A model generated the notes under the pieces. The model saw only the letters and a program-made list of their open reading frames with translations. It was not told the DNA's origin and did no database searches. Shown here one piece after another: positions 37,001 through 49,259 of a stretch of DNA of 64,000 bases. The number at the start of each line of letters is the position of its first letter. The stretch's first letter is position 1. The DNA comes from Ustulina deusta (lineage: Eukaryota; Ascomycota; Sordariomycetes; Xylariales; Xylariaceae), in contig JAJNNX010000004.1 of assembly GCA_023159155.1 (NCBI GenBank), forward strand, positions 1,302,001-1,366,000, given 5' to 3'. The position numbers were made by a program, and so were the translations under genes.

Positions 37001-37968
37001 ATTTCTATAAGCTATAATAAATCTATAGAGTAAATAGCTATCTTTTATAATTTTACTAGCAGAGTTTGGGCTATTTTTTTATTAAGTTTAGGTTTATAGT
37101 TTTTAGAATTTGAAGAACTTTTGTAAAAATAGGAAAAACCTAAACAATAATACTAATATATTAACTTAAACAAACTAGAAATATATATAAATAAAGATTT
37201 TATTTATTATTATACTTAAAAAAATATAACTATTAAATACTTTGCTATAAAGTAATACTAATAAAATAAAAAAACAGAAAGGTCTATTTAAACACTAAAA
37301 GATATTGTATAAGTAATACTAGTTATAGCAAGAAAAAGTAAACTTTTACTAAACTTTTGGCCTATTTATATTTAGACAGCTACCTATATTAAGAACAGAT
37401 AATGCTTTAAAAAAACAGTATTAATACTATATAAAAATTAGTACAGCGAATAGCCAGACTATTATTATATAGTTACTTTTAATATATTAGAAAACTATAT
37501 GCTAAATAACAAACCAAATATACTAAAAGCAAAAACTATTCCTTGCAAAATATTAAGGTATAAAAATGATAGAATATATAACTATATTATCTATAGACTT
37601 AACAACTTTATTATTACAACTGTTAACAATATCACTTTTGTAAAAAAACACTTTTATATATTAATAAAAAATGCTAAAAAGTTAATAAAAAAGCGCTATA
37701 AATTATTATTACCCTTTAGCAGACAAGAATAAAGGTAGGCCGCCAGAAAAGCAGAAAATACAAAGATAACTACCTAAGAAAAAAAGGTAGCCTTTGATCT
37801 ATTACTTGTAGAACCCCTAGAATTATATATGCTAGCAGCCTATATAGAGATACTTTTATTACCTCTAGTACCCTTTAGAGATTAATAACCTCTAGCGCAT
37901 ATACTGCTAGTACTACTATACTTTGAACTAGGGAGCCTAGTACGGGAAGCACCGCAATCTTACTATAA
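34011..37968 (+). pseudogene. Copia gag/protease/integrase remnant
   Basis: Plus-strand fragments are readable despite stops. At about 37320-37470, a stretch like ARKSKLLLNFWPIYI and TATYIKNR corresponds to the Copia integrase pattern (LPxxFWxxAvxTAxYixNRxP). At about 37540-37690, KAKTIPCKILRYKND, YRLNNFIITTVNNITFV correspond to the region after the integrase core. The segment from 34010 to about 36000 is too degraded to assign; gag is expected there. Stops are dense in every frame. Confidence 0.7.
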
Positions 37969-37973
37969 TCTAT

Positions 37974-38176
37974 TGATAGAGACCTATAGGGGGCTCGAAC
38001 TGGCAACCTTGAATGGTGGCCTATGCCCTAGGTCAGGACAGGTCCATACTAGGTGGCCTGTGCTCCTGTGAGTAGGACCTCGCATATAGATATATTAGAC
38101 CTTTTAATATTTTGCTACGCACTTATTCTTTTTTAATTTATTATTTTTATTTATATACTTATTAATTTTTTTATTA
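37974..38176 (+). repeat. Gypsy 5' LTR (203 bp)
   Basis: Aligns without gaps to 45824-46026, sharing GTGGCCTATGCCCTAGGT and AGGTGGCCTGTGCTCCTGT. Ends ...TATTA, expected to have been ...CA before RIP. Confidence 0.9.
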
Positions 38177-41100
38177 AAGTGGTGCTTTACTATGCTTTGT
38201 TTTATTATAAACGTTATACTATATTGTCTTTTTTAATTTTATAAAGTTATAGAAATATTTTTTTAAAAGTAGCAGACTAACACCTTATATTTTATAAGCT
38301 GTAGCAGTGCTACTAATGTTATACTGTTTAGGCAAATATAACCGCCAAGCTACGCGCGGACCTTTATATCCTATATATATTTTTACAAAAATTTGCAAAT
38401 AGGCTTAACACCAAAAAGCAAGCTTAATATAATACTTTTATATTTTAAAGATTAATTAGTTATTAAGGTTATATTGTATATAATAACTGGAAGTACTAAA
38501 AAAGCTTATAAACGTTATAAATATTTTTAAAAATACTAAGCAAAATATTAATTAAAGCATGCTTATTAACTAATTTAAATATATATATTTTATTTAGTAG
38601 TCTATTTTAATAAAATATTTTATTTAATTTTATTTTTTTATTATATTTTTTATATATAGTTTATTTTATATTATTTATTTTATATTATTTGTAAGCTGGT
38701 TTATATTTAGTTTTAGCAACTTTTATTTTTTAGAATATTTACTAGATAATATAATAAATTTAATAAATAAGCTTTTGCTAAGCCTAGATCTAGGTAAGCA
38801 TAGCAGTTTTTATAACTTATAAAGCTTTTAATTAGTATTAAAGACTATAAATCTACTGCCTAACCCTTATATAAAAAATATTAAGTTTAATAAAAAAATA
38901 GTAAGTTTTTTTATTAAACATTTTTAAAAAACTAACTTTAATATTTTATTAATATATAAAAATATTAAAACGTTTTATTAAAAATTTAACAAATTTTATA
39001 TTTAGTATAAAGAATTTATAAATATATTATATATAACAAATAAAAAGCTTAATAATCTAATAAAAGTACTTATTATATAAAACTTAATATTAGTTTTAAA
39101 AATAAAGCTTGCATAGCCTATACTAAGTATTAGATCTATAGTAAATATAGCCGCGCTTAACTTTATAACCCTAATACTTCCCCCGCTGCAACCTAGCTAT
39201 AAAAAAAAGCCCGAAATATACAAAGCATTGGGTAAAAATCCCCCGGATCCCCTAAAACTAGACAACAATAATAATAACCCTAATTGCTACAATAATAATA
39301 ATAACAATAATAATAGCAAATAATAGCTAAAAAGAAATACCCCTAGTGCTAAATTAATATTTACTAAAGAAAGAACATTTAAGTTTAAACGTAACAATAT
39401 TAACATTTTTAATCCAAAATAAAATAACTTTAATAATTAAAGGGTTATAGCTAATAAAAAAAATATTATCTATACTAATATTTATTTTTTTATTAACTAT
39501 ATTAATACTATACTAAAAACAAACGGATTAAAAAACAGCTAAATTATATTTTTATTTAATTATTTGCTAGCAAGATTAGTTTTGCTATAATAAAACAATA
39601 AAATAACTACTTTATAACGTTAGATTTTCTAATCTTTTAGAATTAAACTACTAATAAAACATTTAAAAGAACGTTTTAAAATCTATACTAGTTAAACTAC
39701 TTAAAAGTTCTTAAAAAAAAGGCTTACCTTTTAAAATATAGCTAAAAACTGTAATACGCTTTCCTAGTATATATAATATAAGCTTTGTTATATTAGAACT
39801 AACAATATATTAGCAAAAAATAACTCTAACTAAATCAGAGTTATAAAAAATATTTATAATTAATAAAAAAAAGCTATTATAGATTATATTTATGCTCCTA
39901 AACAAAAAAAGAACTTTAAAAACTCTATAAAAAAAATTAAAAAAATATAACACGGGTTAGAGCGCAAAACTAAAAAACAACATTTAAATATAAAGCTTTA
40001 AACAAAATACCTATTAAATAACACTAATACTTCTTTAATAAAAATACCTTAATTTTTAAAACTATTCTATTAAAATAATTATTTAAATCGCTATTTGGAC
40101 TACTATAATTATAGCTGTTACTACAGCAAAAAATATCAAAAATTAAATAACTTTTTTTAACGCGAACTTTATCTTTAATATAGCAAAAGAAATAATAAAA
40201 ATTTATAAGTAAAAAACTAACAAAATCAAGATTAAAAAACGTACTATAATAATAATTAGGATTATTATTATAATAATAGTTAGAACTACTATTATAACAA
40301 TAATTAGAACTACTATTATAATAGCAGTTAAGACTACTATTATAATAGTAGTCAAAAACGCAACTAGAGTTATAATTATAGCTAAAATAAAAAACATAAT
40401 AAAGATTATAATTATAAGAAAAACAAAAAAAATATATAGCGCAATAAAAGCTATAATTATATATATTTTGCTAATATATAATCTAGCAGCAAAAAAAGAC
40501 CGTTTTTTTTTAATACTAAGTTTAGTTACTATAGTAGTACTTTTTATTATATATTTAACTTAGCACTTACTTGCTACTACTATTATAAAAAATATAAATT
40601 ATTAGTAATATTTAAGCTTTACTTATACTACTACTAATCAAAAGTTAAATTAGAAAGATTAGCCAAAACTAATACTTAATTACTAGTTAATCCTACTTAA
40701 TATACCTACAAATATTATACCTAAGAATTCCTTTTATATAACATATTGTTTTAGTACTTATATGCTTATTTATATACCAAAAACAAAATAGTCCTTAAGC
40801 TAGAAAATACTTTTAGCTACAGGCTAATATTTAAAACTATAACTATTACTATTTAAAATAAAACTTTATATATATTAAATATTAATATTTTTATTATAGC
40901 TACCTCTAGTACTAACTTATATAATAAAGCGCTTAACTCAAATTATATTTATTTAAAGTTTAATATTTGGCTAACTCTAATAAAAATAGATATAAAAGTT
41001 TGTAGTAACTTAGGAACTAGTAAAACTATTATTAGCTGATCTTATCTAAAAACCTTCGAATATACTATAAAAGAGCATAAAAGCAAAGTAACTATTATTA

Positions 41101-44100
41101 GAAATACTATAATAATTTTAATAATATAAGCTAAGTTTAAGTTTTATATATATAGTATAAATAAAAATAGCAAACTTTTTATTATATTATATAAAAAAAA
41201 AAATTAAGTTATTAATAACTACTTATAGCTAGGCATACTTATTAAAAATAACTTTTTTTTTTTTATACTGCAATAATTAACTACTAATATAGCACTATTA
41301 CTTTTTATAGACTTAATAACTTTATAATTATATTTAATATAATAATATATAGCTATAAATATATATAATAAGTAGTAAATATATAAAAGATAATATTATA
41401 AAATAGCAAAAGCGCTTATATCTAAGTGGACTATAAGTTTTTACCTGCTGATTACAGCTTTTGTTTTATAGCTATATATAAAAATACTATAAATATTATA
41501 CTAAATATAAAAATACTATATATAGTACTAGTAGTAAACAATGCTATAACGCTAGTGAAAATTAGCAAAAATACTAAACTAAAGTAGATCTATAAGAACC
41601 AAAATAGTAAAAGTTACGTTAGCTTATAAAAGTTAGTAATAATAGCGCTAGCTATAGCAGCTATAGCCCTTGCCACCCTATTAGCCAAAGTAGTAAGATC
41701 AGGGTTTCTTAATATTACTAACTTAATAATTCCTATAAATACCAAATTTAATATGTTACTTATTATTATTATAACTATAACTAATACCTTTTTTTTTATA
41801 AATATAATAATTAATATAAATAAGTTAGCTAGTTGGATAGTGCCTATAGTAACCTTTATAAAAGCTACGGGAGGACATACCTCGGGTGTTTTTAAAACTT
41901 AGCAGATACTTATAATAGAAATCTTTAAAGCAAGCAAAATATATATAATAAGTACTTTTTTTATTAACGCTATATTTAATATAATTAAAAAAACAGGTGT
42001 ATTGCTAGCTTATAATATTTATATGCTAGTGCTAGACAAGCTACTTAAGCCTAAAATCTTGGAAATGCATATTATTTTTAGTATAAAAAAGCTAGCAGAT
42101 CTTTTTAAAAAAATAACCAAAAAAGGAATTTATATCTATATAAAAAAAGCCTCTAAAGCTATAAAATTTATTAAAATTATTAATACTTATAATATTTAAA
42201 AGAACTAAAACAAAATAAATATTTTTTTAGATTAACAACTTAAAATTCTATTTATTAATAATTAGCAAAAAACAAAATAAAATTTATAATTATATTTTTT
42301 GAATTGTTACAATATAAAAATCCTTAATATAATATATAATAAACTCTATAAAATAAGTTATATAAAATAAATAGACAAGCTAATTCTTTTTGTTTATTTT
42401 GTTTTTATTATTTAAAAAAAAATATATAGTATAAACAAAGGCCGAGTAGTTATTAACCTACAATAGCTTAACAAAGTTGCTATTCTTAATAATTACTTTT
42501 TTTTTTTATAAAGCAAAATAATTAGTAGTTTGCTAAGCAAACGCTATATTATTTGTATAAATATAACTAGCTTTTTTTATTAGTTTAAAGTCTATCTAGA
42601 TTTTAAAAATAAATTTATAATTATTAGCTCTTAAAATATAAAAAGGTTAAATATAGCTTTTATAAAGTTTTGTAATACGCCTAGATATATTTAAAAGTAT
42701 ATAAATAAGCAGTTTTAATTATTTTTATAGTTTTATTATTGCTTTATTAATAATATTATTATCTTTTTTAATATATATAAAAAGTATTTCAAGTATTTAG
42801 ATATTATATTTGGCCTGTTTTAAATAAAAAATATTATAATATTCCTTAAAAAGTCCTTTATTAAGTACCCGTTAGTTAAACTTTTTAGATTTTAGGTTAA
42901 TACGCTTAGAATATTTATTATTAAAGAACATATATAAACTTTTAAATAGCTTATTTTTTTTAAGAACTTATAAGCTTTCGAACAATACTTCGGTACTAGT
43001 AGCTTTTTTTATAATTTTTTGCTATACTACACTAAGCTAGCCAAACTATTGCAAAATTGTAAAATAGCCCTTTTAGCAAAAAGATAACAAAAAAGTAAGG
43101 TTGTTAATAGTAATTCTAGGAAACAAAAGTACTATATTTGTACGACTTACTATAAACTAACTTAAGTAGAGTTAGTATTCTTTTGTATGGTCTAAAAAGC
43201 TATTTGTTCTAAGACTATATTATACTATTACAATTCTAACCGTGTTTTATATATTTAGCTAAATAGGTCCTTTAAGCAAGGCTTCGGAGTAATAATATTT
43301 TATACTAAAAAAAACTTTAAATAGATACTAGGTAAAACTATACTTTTTATAAAAATAGAACTAGTAATATACTTAAATAGATATATCTTGCAAGCAAAAA
43401 CCAAGTATGGCCTTTTGGAATTAGAAATTACTTATTTAGTATAAGTAGCAAAAAAGCTTTGTACTATAATGTATTTAAATAGGCGGCTAGTTATAGTACT
43501 TACTGATTATTTAGCTACTAAAAATATTATAGATCAAACAATACTAATTATATTAACTATTAATTGTATTAATAATAAGCTAGTAAACTTGTCTGTTTAC
43601 CTATTATAATATAGATTCTAAGTATATTATTTCTTAGGACAGTTGAACTATGTTTTTAATACGCTTAGTTAATTAAGCGTAGTACAAAATATAATAAATA
43701 TAAATAATAAGTTAAAACAAACAAATAAACTAGTAGTACTAGATTTAATTTGGAATATAATCAAGCATTTAAGCAAAACTATTATAAACAACAAGTAAAA
43801 ATAGGATTTTTATCTAATATATAAAATAGATATATAGCTAAAAAAGATCTTTAGTAAACTAATAATAAATAAATAATAAAAAGTTAATAAAAATGTTAAA
43901 ATATTTTTTAAAGCTAAGTACCCTTTTTATATTATAAATAGGCTAATTTATAATATATATAAAAGTAATAAATAGCTTTGTGTTCTATACGGCATGCTTA
44001 AATAAATATTTGTAGTAGTATACAACAAAAAATATCACGCTAGTTCTGACCGGATAATAAAAAACTTTAAGCTTTATTTTATTTATTATAAATTGTAGCT

Positions 44101-45823
44101 AGTTAAAAAATATATAAAATATTACCTAGGATATAATTTTAATTATATTAATAAGCTAAAGCTAGTAAGAAGTTTATGTTTTATTTGTTTTAAAAATGTG
44201 CTGCTTATATAAATAATTATAATAAACTTTATTTTATTCTTACTTTTAGTTAAATTAATTAGTATACTTTAATAACTTATAGAAAAAGTCTATTATAAAA
44301 TTTATAATTATATACTAACTGTATTATATTATATGTTTAAGCAAACATTATTAATACTAAGTAATAAGAAATATATAGCTAAGGAATAAGCTATTGTATT
44401 TATACGCTACTTATTGCTAAATAATTAAAATATTCTAAAAGAAATTATATTTAACCAAAATTACAAATTTACTTCTAAGTTTTAAAAAAGAATATAAAAA
44501 GCTTTAAATACTAAATTACTAATAACTACGGCCTATTACTTACAAAAAAATAGTTTATTTAAACAAAAAAACCAGACTGTAAAAATAGCAATATATTTTT
44601 ATAACTTTTTATAACCCAAGTCTAATTAGGTTAAATTTATACTAGTTTTGTAATAAAACCTTAATTTTATATAATTATATACTATATAATTAACTTTTTA
44701 TAAATAATTATTTGGATTTAAGCTATTTAAACTTTTTAATATTATAACTAAGCAAACTAATAAATATATTTTTAAAAAAGTACAAAATATATATAAATAT
44801 TTGCGTTAGGATACTAAGCTAGTAATAGATTTTGCTGCAATAAAATCTAAAAAGCAGTTTAATAAAAAATATTATATATTTTAATTTAAGCTAAGAAATA
44901 ATTTTTTTTTTTGCCTATATAATAGTTACTACTTGCTTAGCAAGCTTCTAAAAAAGTTCTTGCAGCAAAGAGCCGGACCTTAAACCATTAAACAAAGGAT
45001 CGGGGACCTAGCATACAAACTAGATTTTTTATTATATTACTAAATATATCTTATAATATTAGTAGCCCAGTTATGCCTTATAAAAAGTAATAATAATTTA
45101 TTTAAGCGTATAATACCTTTACTTGGACTTATAAAAACTAATTAGTACTTTAATTTAAATAATAATAGAAATATCTATAAAATCAAAATAATTATATAAT
45201 ATTGCCTTAACTGTTATAAAAATAGGTTTGAATACTTTATTAAATAAAAAGGGTAGGGATATAAATATAATTATTAGTACTTAAAGTACTATTTTTGTTA
45301 TTTAAAAGATCTTATTAAAAATTACTAAAATAAACGCGGGCTATAACTTAGCTTTTAGTACGAACTAAAAAAAAGCTTAAAAAATATACTTAAATATTAA
45401 AAAAGACTACATAAAAGCGTAAGCTCTTTTAAATGGATTTTTATAAAACAAACATTTCTAATTAAACTTGTACCTAAAACAATAATCAAACTATTAATAC
45501 CTAATAATATAGCACTTAAAATAATAATTAAATTAGTAATTTTTGTTAAAACTATACTTAAGCTAGCAATTATTAAAAAAGTAGTTAATAAAAATATGCT
45601 AAAGGACATACTACTAATAAAAACAACTAGACCACCTAAGCTACTAGTTAAAGCAGCAATAAAAAAAGCATTAGTTATTTTAATATAATATAATAACTAT
45701 TTAAAAAAAAAAGAAATAAAAGTATACAAATATAAATAATTAAAAAATAACCCTAGTTGTTTATATATATAAATAGTTAGCACTTGCTAAAGTTAGCAGA
45801 AGGTTTTTTTATGCCTGGCATTT
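38177..45823 (+). pseudogene. Gypsy gag-pol remnant with chromodomain
   Basis: Gag-like PSYKKKPEIYKALGKNPPD, followed by an Asn-codon repeat, near 39195-39325. Reverse transcriptase near 42440-43090: FINNIIIFF (42743-42769) where FVDDIIIFS is expected, then KYFKYLDIIFGLF, KSFIKYPLVKLF and YYTKLAKLLQN. RNase H near 43300-43680: KYGLLELEITYLV and TDYLATKNIIDQT. Integrase near 44030-45050, ending with a QRIGDLAYKLDF block. A chromodomain-like stretch at about 45220-45340 reads NRFEYFIK-KG-GYKYN and FCYLKDLIKNY. Many stops in all frames. Confidence 0.8.
39268..39325 (+). repeat. AAT/AAC triplet repeat (poly-Asn) in Gypsy gag
   Basis: Imperfect AAT/AAC run, read as poly-Asn in the gag frame. Confidence 0.75.
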
Positions 45824-46026
45824 TGATAAAGACCTATAAAGGGCTCGAACTAGCAACTTTAAATAGTGGCCTATGCCCTAGGTTAGGACAGGTCCACACT
45901 AGGTGGCCTGTGCTCCTGTAAGTGGGACCTCGTACACAGATATATTGGACCTTCTAATATTCTGCTACGTACCCACTCTTTCTTAATTCATCATTTTTAT
46001 TTATATACCTATTAGTCTTTCTATTA
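45824..46026 (+). repeat. Gypsy 3' LTR (203 bp)
   Basis: Same length as the 5' LTR. Less A+T-biased at several sites (for example AATTCATC against AATTTATT), indicating uneven RIP of the two copies. Confidence 0.9.
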
Positions 46027-46031
46027 TCTGT

Positions 46032-48838
46032 GTTCCTAAATATAAATTTTTGATTGTTTATAGTATAGCTTATATGCTTTATTACCTATTTTTAAAATAG
46101 CTATTATAGTATTATTATTTATATTATTAGTAGCAAATATAGAACTAAAAAACTATAAATAAACTAAAAAAAATACTAAATAGCTTAAATAGTACAAAGT
46201 TATAGGAGCAAAATACTAGTTATTTATTAATAATAGAACTTAAACACTTTATAAATTATTTGCTAGCAGAAATCTTATAACTAGAAAATAAGTTTATAAA
46301 ATTAAAAAGGGCCCTAATAGAAAAGTTATAAAGTATAAAGCACAATAAATTATTTAAAGTTTTAAACAAATCTTTAGCAAAAATTACAACAAGACCTTTG
46401 CCTTAGTAATAAAACTAATAAGTTATAAAGCTATTTTTATAATCGCTATAGCTCTAGATCTTAAAATTAAACAAATAAACATTAAAACTGCTTTTTTATA
46501 TAAAAAAATAAAAAAAACGTTTATGTTTAACAACTACCTAAATTTAATAATAGAACTAATAAAGTTTGCAAGCTAAACAAAACATTTTATAGCTTAAAAC
46601 AAACTTTTAAAATATAGTATTAAATATTGGCCGATTTTTTAAAAACGTTAAGCTTTAAACTATTAGAATTAGACGTTAGTATATTTGCTAAAGGGCATAT
46701 ATATATAGCTATCTATATTAATAACCTATTAATAATAGAACTTTAAAAAAAAAAATCAACAAAATCAAAAAGGCATTATTAAAAAGATTTAAAATGTAAG
46801 ATCTAGAGCTATACTCTTTTTATTTCAGTATAGCTATTACCTAGAACCGGAAGAATAAAACTATTTTTTTTAGTTAAAAAGCCTACTTAAAAAAATTAAT
46901 TAAGGAACTGGGCTAATAGGAGGCATATACAATTACTACACCTATTAATATAAACAAAATTTTAGAACCAGCAAATAACTATAAGGCCCCTAAAAATAAT
47001 ACTTAATAGTACGCAAAAGCTATTAGCTACTTAATATATGCCATACTTAGTACTAGACTAAATATAATATATACTATTTCCTATTTAAACAAATATATAA
47101 AAAACTTTATAATAATATATATAAAAGCAGCCAGGCAAATACTATATTATTTATATAGTACTATTGACCTAAAACTATATTATTAAAAAAAACTGCAAGA
47201 TTTAATAAAATAGACTAATATTAACTAAGCTAGCTATACTTAAACTAAATATTTAATAATAAAATATATTTTTAATATAAAAAGTAGTACTATTAATTAG
47301 AGCTTTAAAAGATAATAAAACATTACTTTATCTTTTTGTAAGTTAGAACTAATAAAATAAATATAAGCTATAAAAAAAGTTATATAGCTTTAATAACTAT
47401 TATTTAAATTAAATGCTTCGAAAAAAAAATAATTATTATTATTATATATAGGAATAATTAAAGGGCTATAGCTATAGCAAAAAACCTATAATTTTATAGT
47501 AAAATAAAACATATTTTTATATAACAAGCTTTTTATAAAAAAACTATATAGTAAAAAAATATTAATTTTAAATAGATTTATATATTTAAATAAATAGCTA
47601 ATAGCTTTACTAAACTATTACTACAAGATAAATTTATTATGTTTTAAGACGCTTTAGGCCTCCGGTTATAAAACAAATAAAAAAAATAGTTAAGTTTATG
47701 CTTTATAAGCTTTATAAGTTATTTATTAAAACTTTTACTACTTTAAAACATTTTTATAGGTTTTATATAACTAATCTAATAGGGCTTTTATCCTTTAAGG
47801 CGTCCTATTTTAAAAAACTTTAGAATTATTAATGCTTTTTTTAAACTATAACTATTTATATTTTATAAAAAATATACTAAATATTAATATTTTACTAGAT
47901 TTTTTATTTTATTATAATTTGATTAATACTATTTACGAACTAATTAATTAATATTATTAACCTTTATTTTATAAAAAACCTTTTTGCTAATACTAGGGCC
48001 CTACCCTAAAAAATAAAAAATTATAATAAAAAAAAATACTTAAAATATTAATACTATTTATAAACTTTTTTTTTTTACCTTTAATTATAACAAAATTATT
48101 AATAGATTTTAATAAACTTTTATTAAACCTAGAAACGCTAAGCTTTAAAATTAAAAATTTTTTAAAACAATTTTAAATATAACTAGAACTAACCTTTATT
48201 TTAAAGTATTTAGAACTAAAACAAAAATATAGAATAATTTTATATATATATTTTTAATTTATTTCTTTTTATAACAAACAAAACAAAATAAACTAAATAA
48301 ACTATATACTAAACGCTTAAACTAGAGATTTTTTTAGTTATTTTGCTAGACCTATTAATATAAATAAATATTACTTTAAAATTAAAATATTTAATATTTT
48401 AAACAAACTTATAATAAAGAACTAATAAAAAACTAAAAAATGGCACATTTTTATAATTGCTATTATTAAAGCAAAAAAATTAAAAAAAAAATATATCTTA
48501 ATATAGAACTATAATCTAGTAGAAATTATAAAATTTAATTGCTAAAACAAAATACTTTTCGGAAAACAACGCATTTTTATTAAATACCTTAAAAAGAAAA
48601 AAAATATAAAAAAAGCATACATCTAGTATAATATAAATATAAATCAAAGCAGTAAAAAAAAATGCTTATTAAACTTTCTACTAAAAGTATTAAAATAGAT
48701 AAAGCTAGAAGATCTACTCTATTAAAGCATTAAAAATATATGTTTTTAAAATTATATATAACTCTAGGTATAATAAAGAACAGTTAAAAAAACAAGTTAG
48801 TAATAATTTTATATAGATATGTATGGTTTAAATGGAAG
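46032..48838 (+). pseudogene. Copia reverse transcriptase/RNase H remnant
   Basis: Continues the Copia pol after the Gypsy insertion. ALDLKIKQINIKTAFLY (about 46448-46500) matches ALDlEixQmDVkTAFL; LLELDVSIFAKGHIY at about 46659-46704 matches the segment before the active site; YINN (46714-46725) replaces the catalytic YVDD. RNase H-type pieces follow: AISYLIYAILSTRLNIIYT (about 47018-47070), IKAARQILYYLYSTIDLKLY (about 47120-47185). Stops in all frames. Confidence 0.8.
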
Positions 48839-48998
48839 TATGGAAATCGGGAGGCAAGTAAAAAAGATGGCTAGGTACTACGCCCCATACGTATCCACTA
48901 TATATTGTAGAAGTACTACCTCATCCAACGGTACCTAGACTTGTTTCTTAATGCATAATATAATACTGTACACCTATTGTATACACTCATTTTCAACT
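48839..48998 (+). repeat. Copia 3' LTR (160 bp)
   Basis: Direct repeat of 33851-34010; followed by the target duplication CTCCT. Confidence 0.88.
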
Positions 48999-49003
48999 CT
49001 CCT

Positions 49004-49148
49004 AGCGATCACTCTAGGTGTATTTAGATGATCTAAGTTCTAAGTTGTAATACAAATAGAAGGTCTCAACAGATCTATTTAGATAGAGAATCTCTCGGTC
49101 TATAGCTAAACCGATCCCTGCAGCCTGTAGATCCACCACTCCCTAACA
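49004..49148 (+). repeat. right part of the probable split LTR
   Basis: Continues directly from 33850 if the Copia element and one CTCCT copy are removed; ends CCACTCCCTAACA. See the left part for the reasoning. Confidence 0.45.
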
Positions 49149-49259
49149 ACTTCGCTCTGTATTAAACCCACCTTCGAGTTAAGGTCTAATTGTTAGAGCT
49201 TCTTAGAGCTCTTCAAATTCTTTATTAAAAGCAGATGTAAAGATAAAATCGCCAATACA

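Larger units (their letters stand above)
37974..46026 (+). mobile_element. chromodomain Gypsy-type LTR retrotransposon nested in the Copia element, RIP-inactivated
   Basis: Bounded by two 203-bp direct repeats (37974-38176 and 45824-46026), each starting TGATA(G/A)AGACCTATA. The flanking pentamers are TCTAT (37969-37973) and TCTGT (46027-46031), identical except for one G-to-A change. Pol domains on the plus strand run in Gypsy order: reverse transcriptase, RNase H, integrase, chromodomain. Length is 8053 bp. The whole body is RIP-damaged; the LTRs keep more G+C. Confidence 0.9.
33851..48998 (+). mobile_element. Copia-type LTR retrotransposon, RIP-inactivated, interrupted by a Gypsy element
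   Basis: Two 160-bp direct repeats (33851-34010 and 48839-48998) bound the element, with the 5-bp duplication CTCCT outside each end (33846-33850 and 48999-49003). Decayed integrase lies in the left part and reverse transcriptase and RNase H in the right part, in Copia order, all on the plus strand. Removing the internal Gypsy insertion leaves about 7.1 kb. The body is extremely A+T-rich with very frequent TpA, and no frame is open, as expected from RIP. Confidence 0.88.

Noticed and set aside
40203..40397. 64-codon hydrophobic minus-strand frame
   Set aside because: Ile/Val/Leu run produced by ATT/ATA/AAT repeats in RIP-mutated Gypsy sequence.
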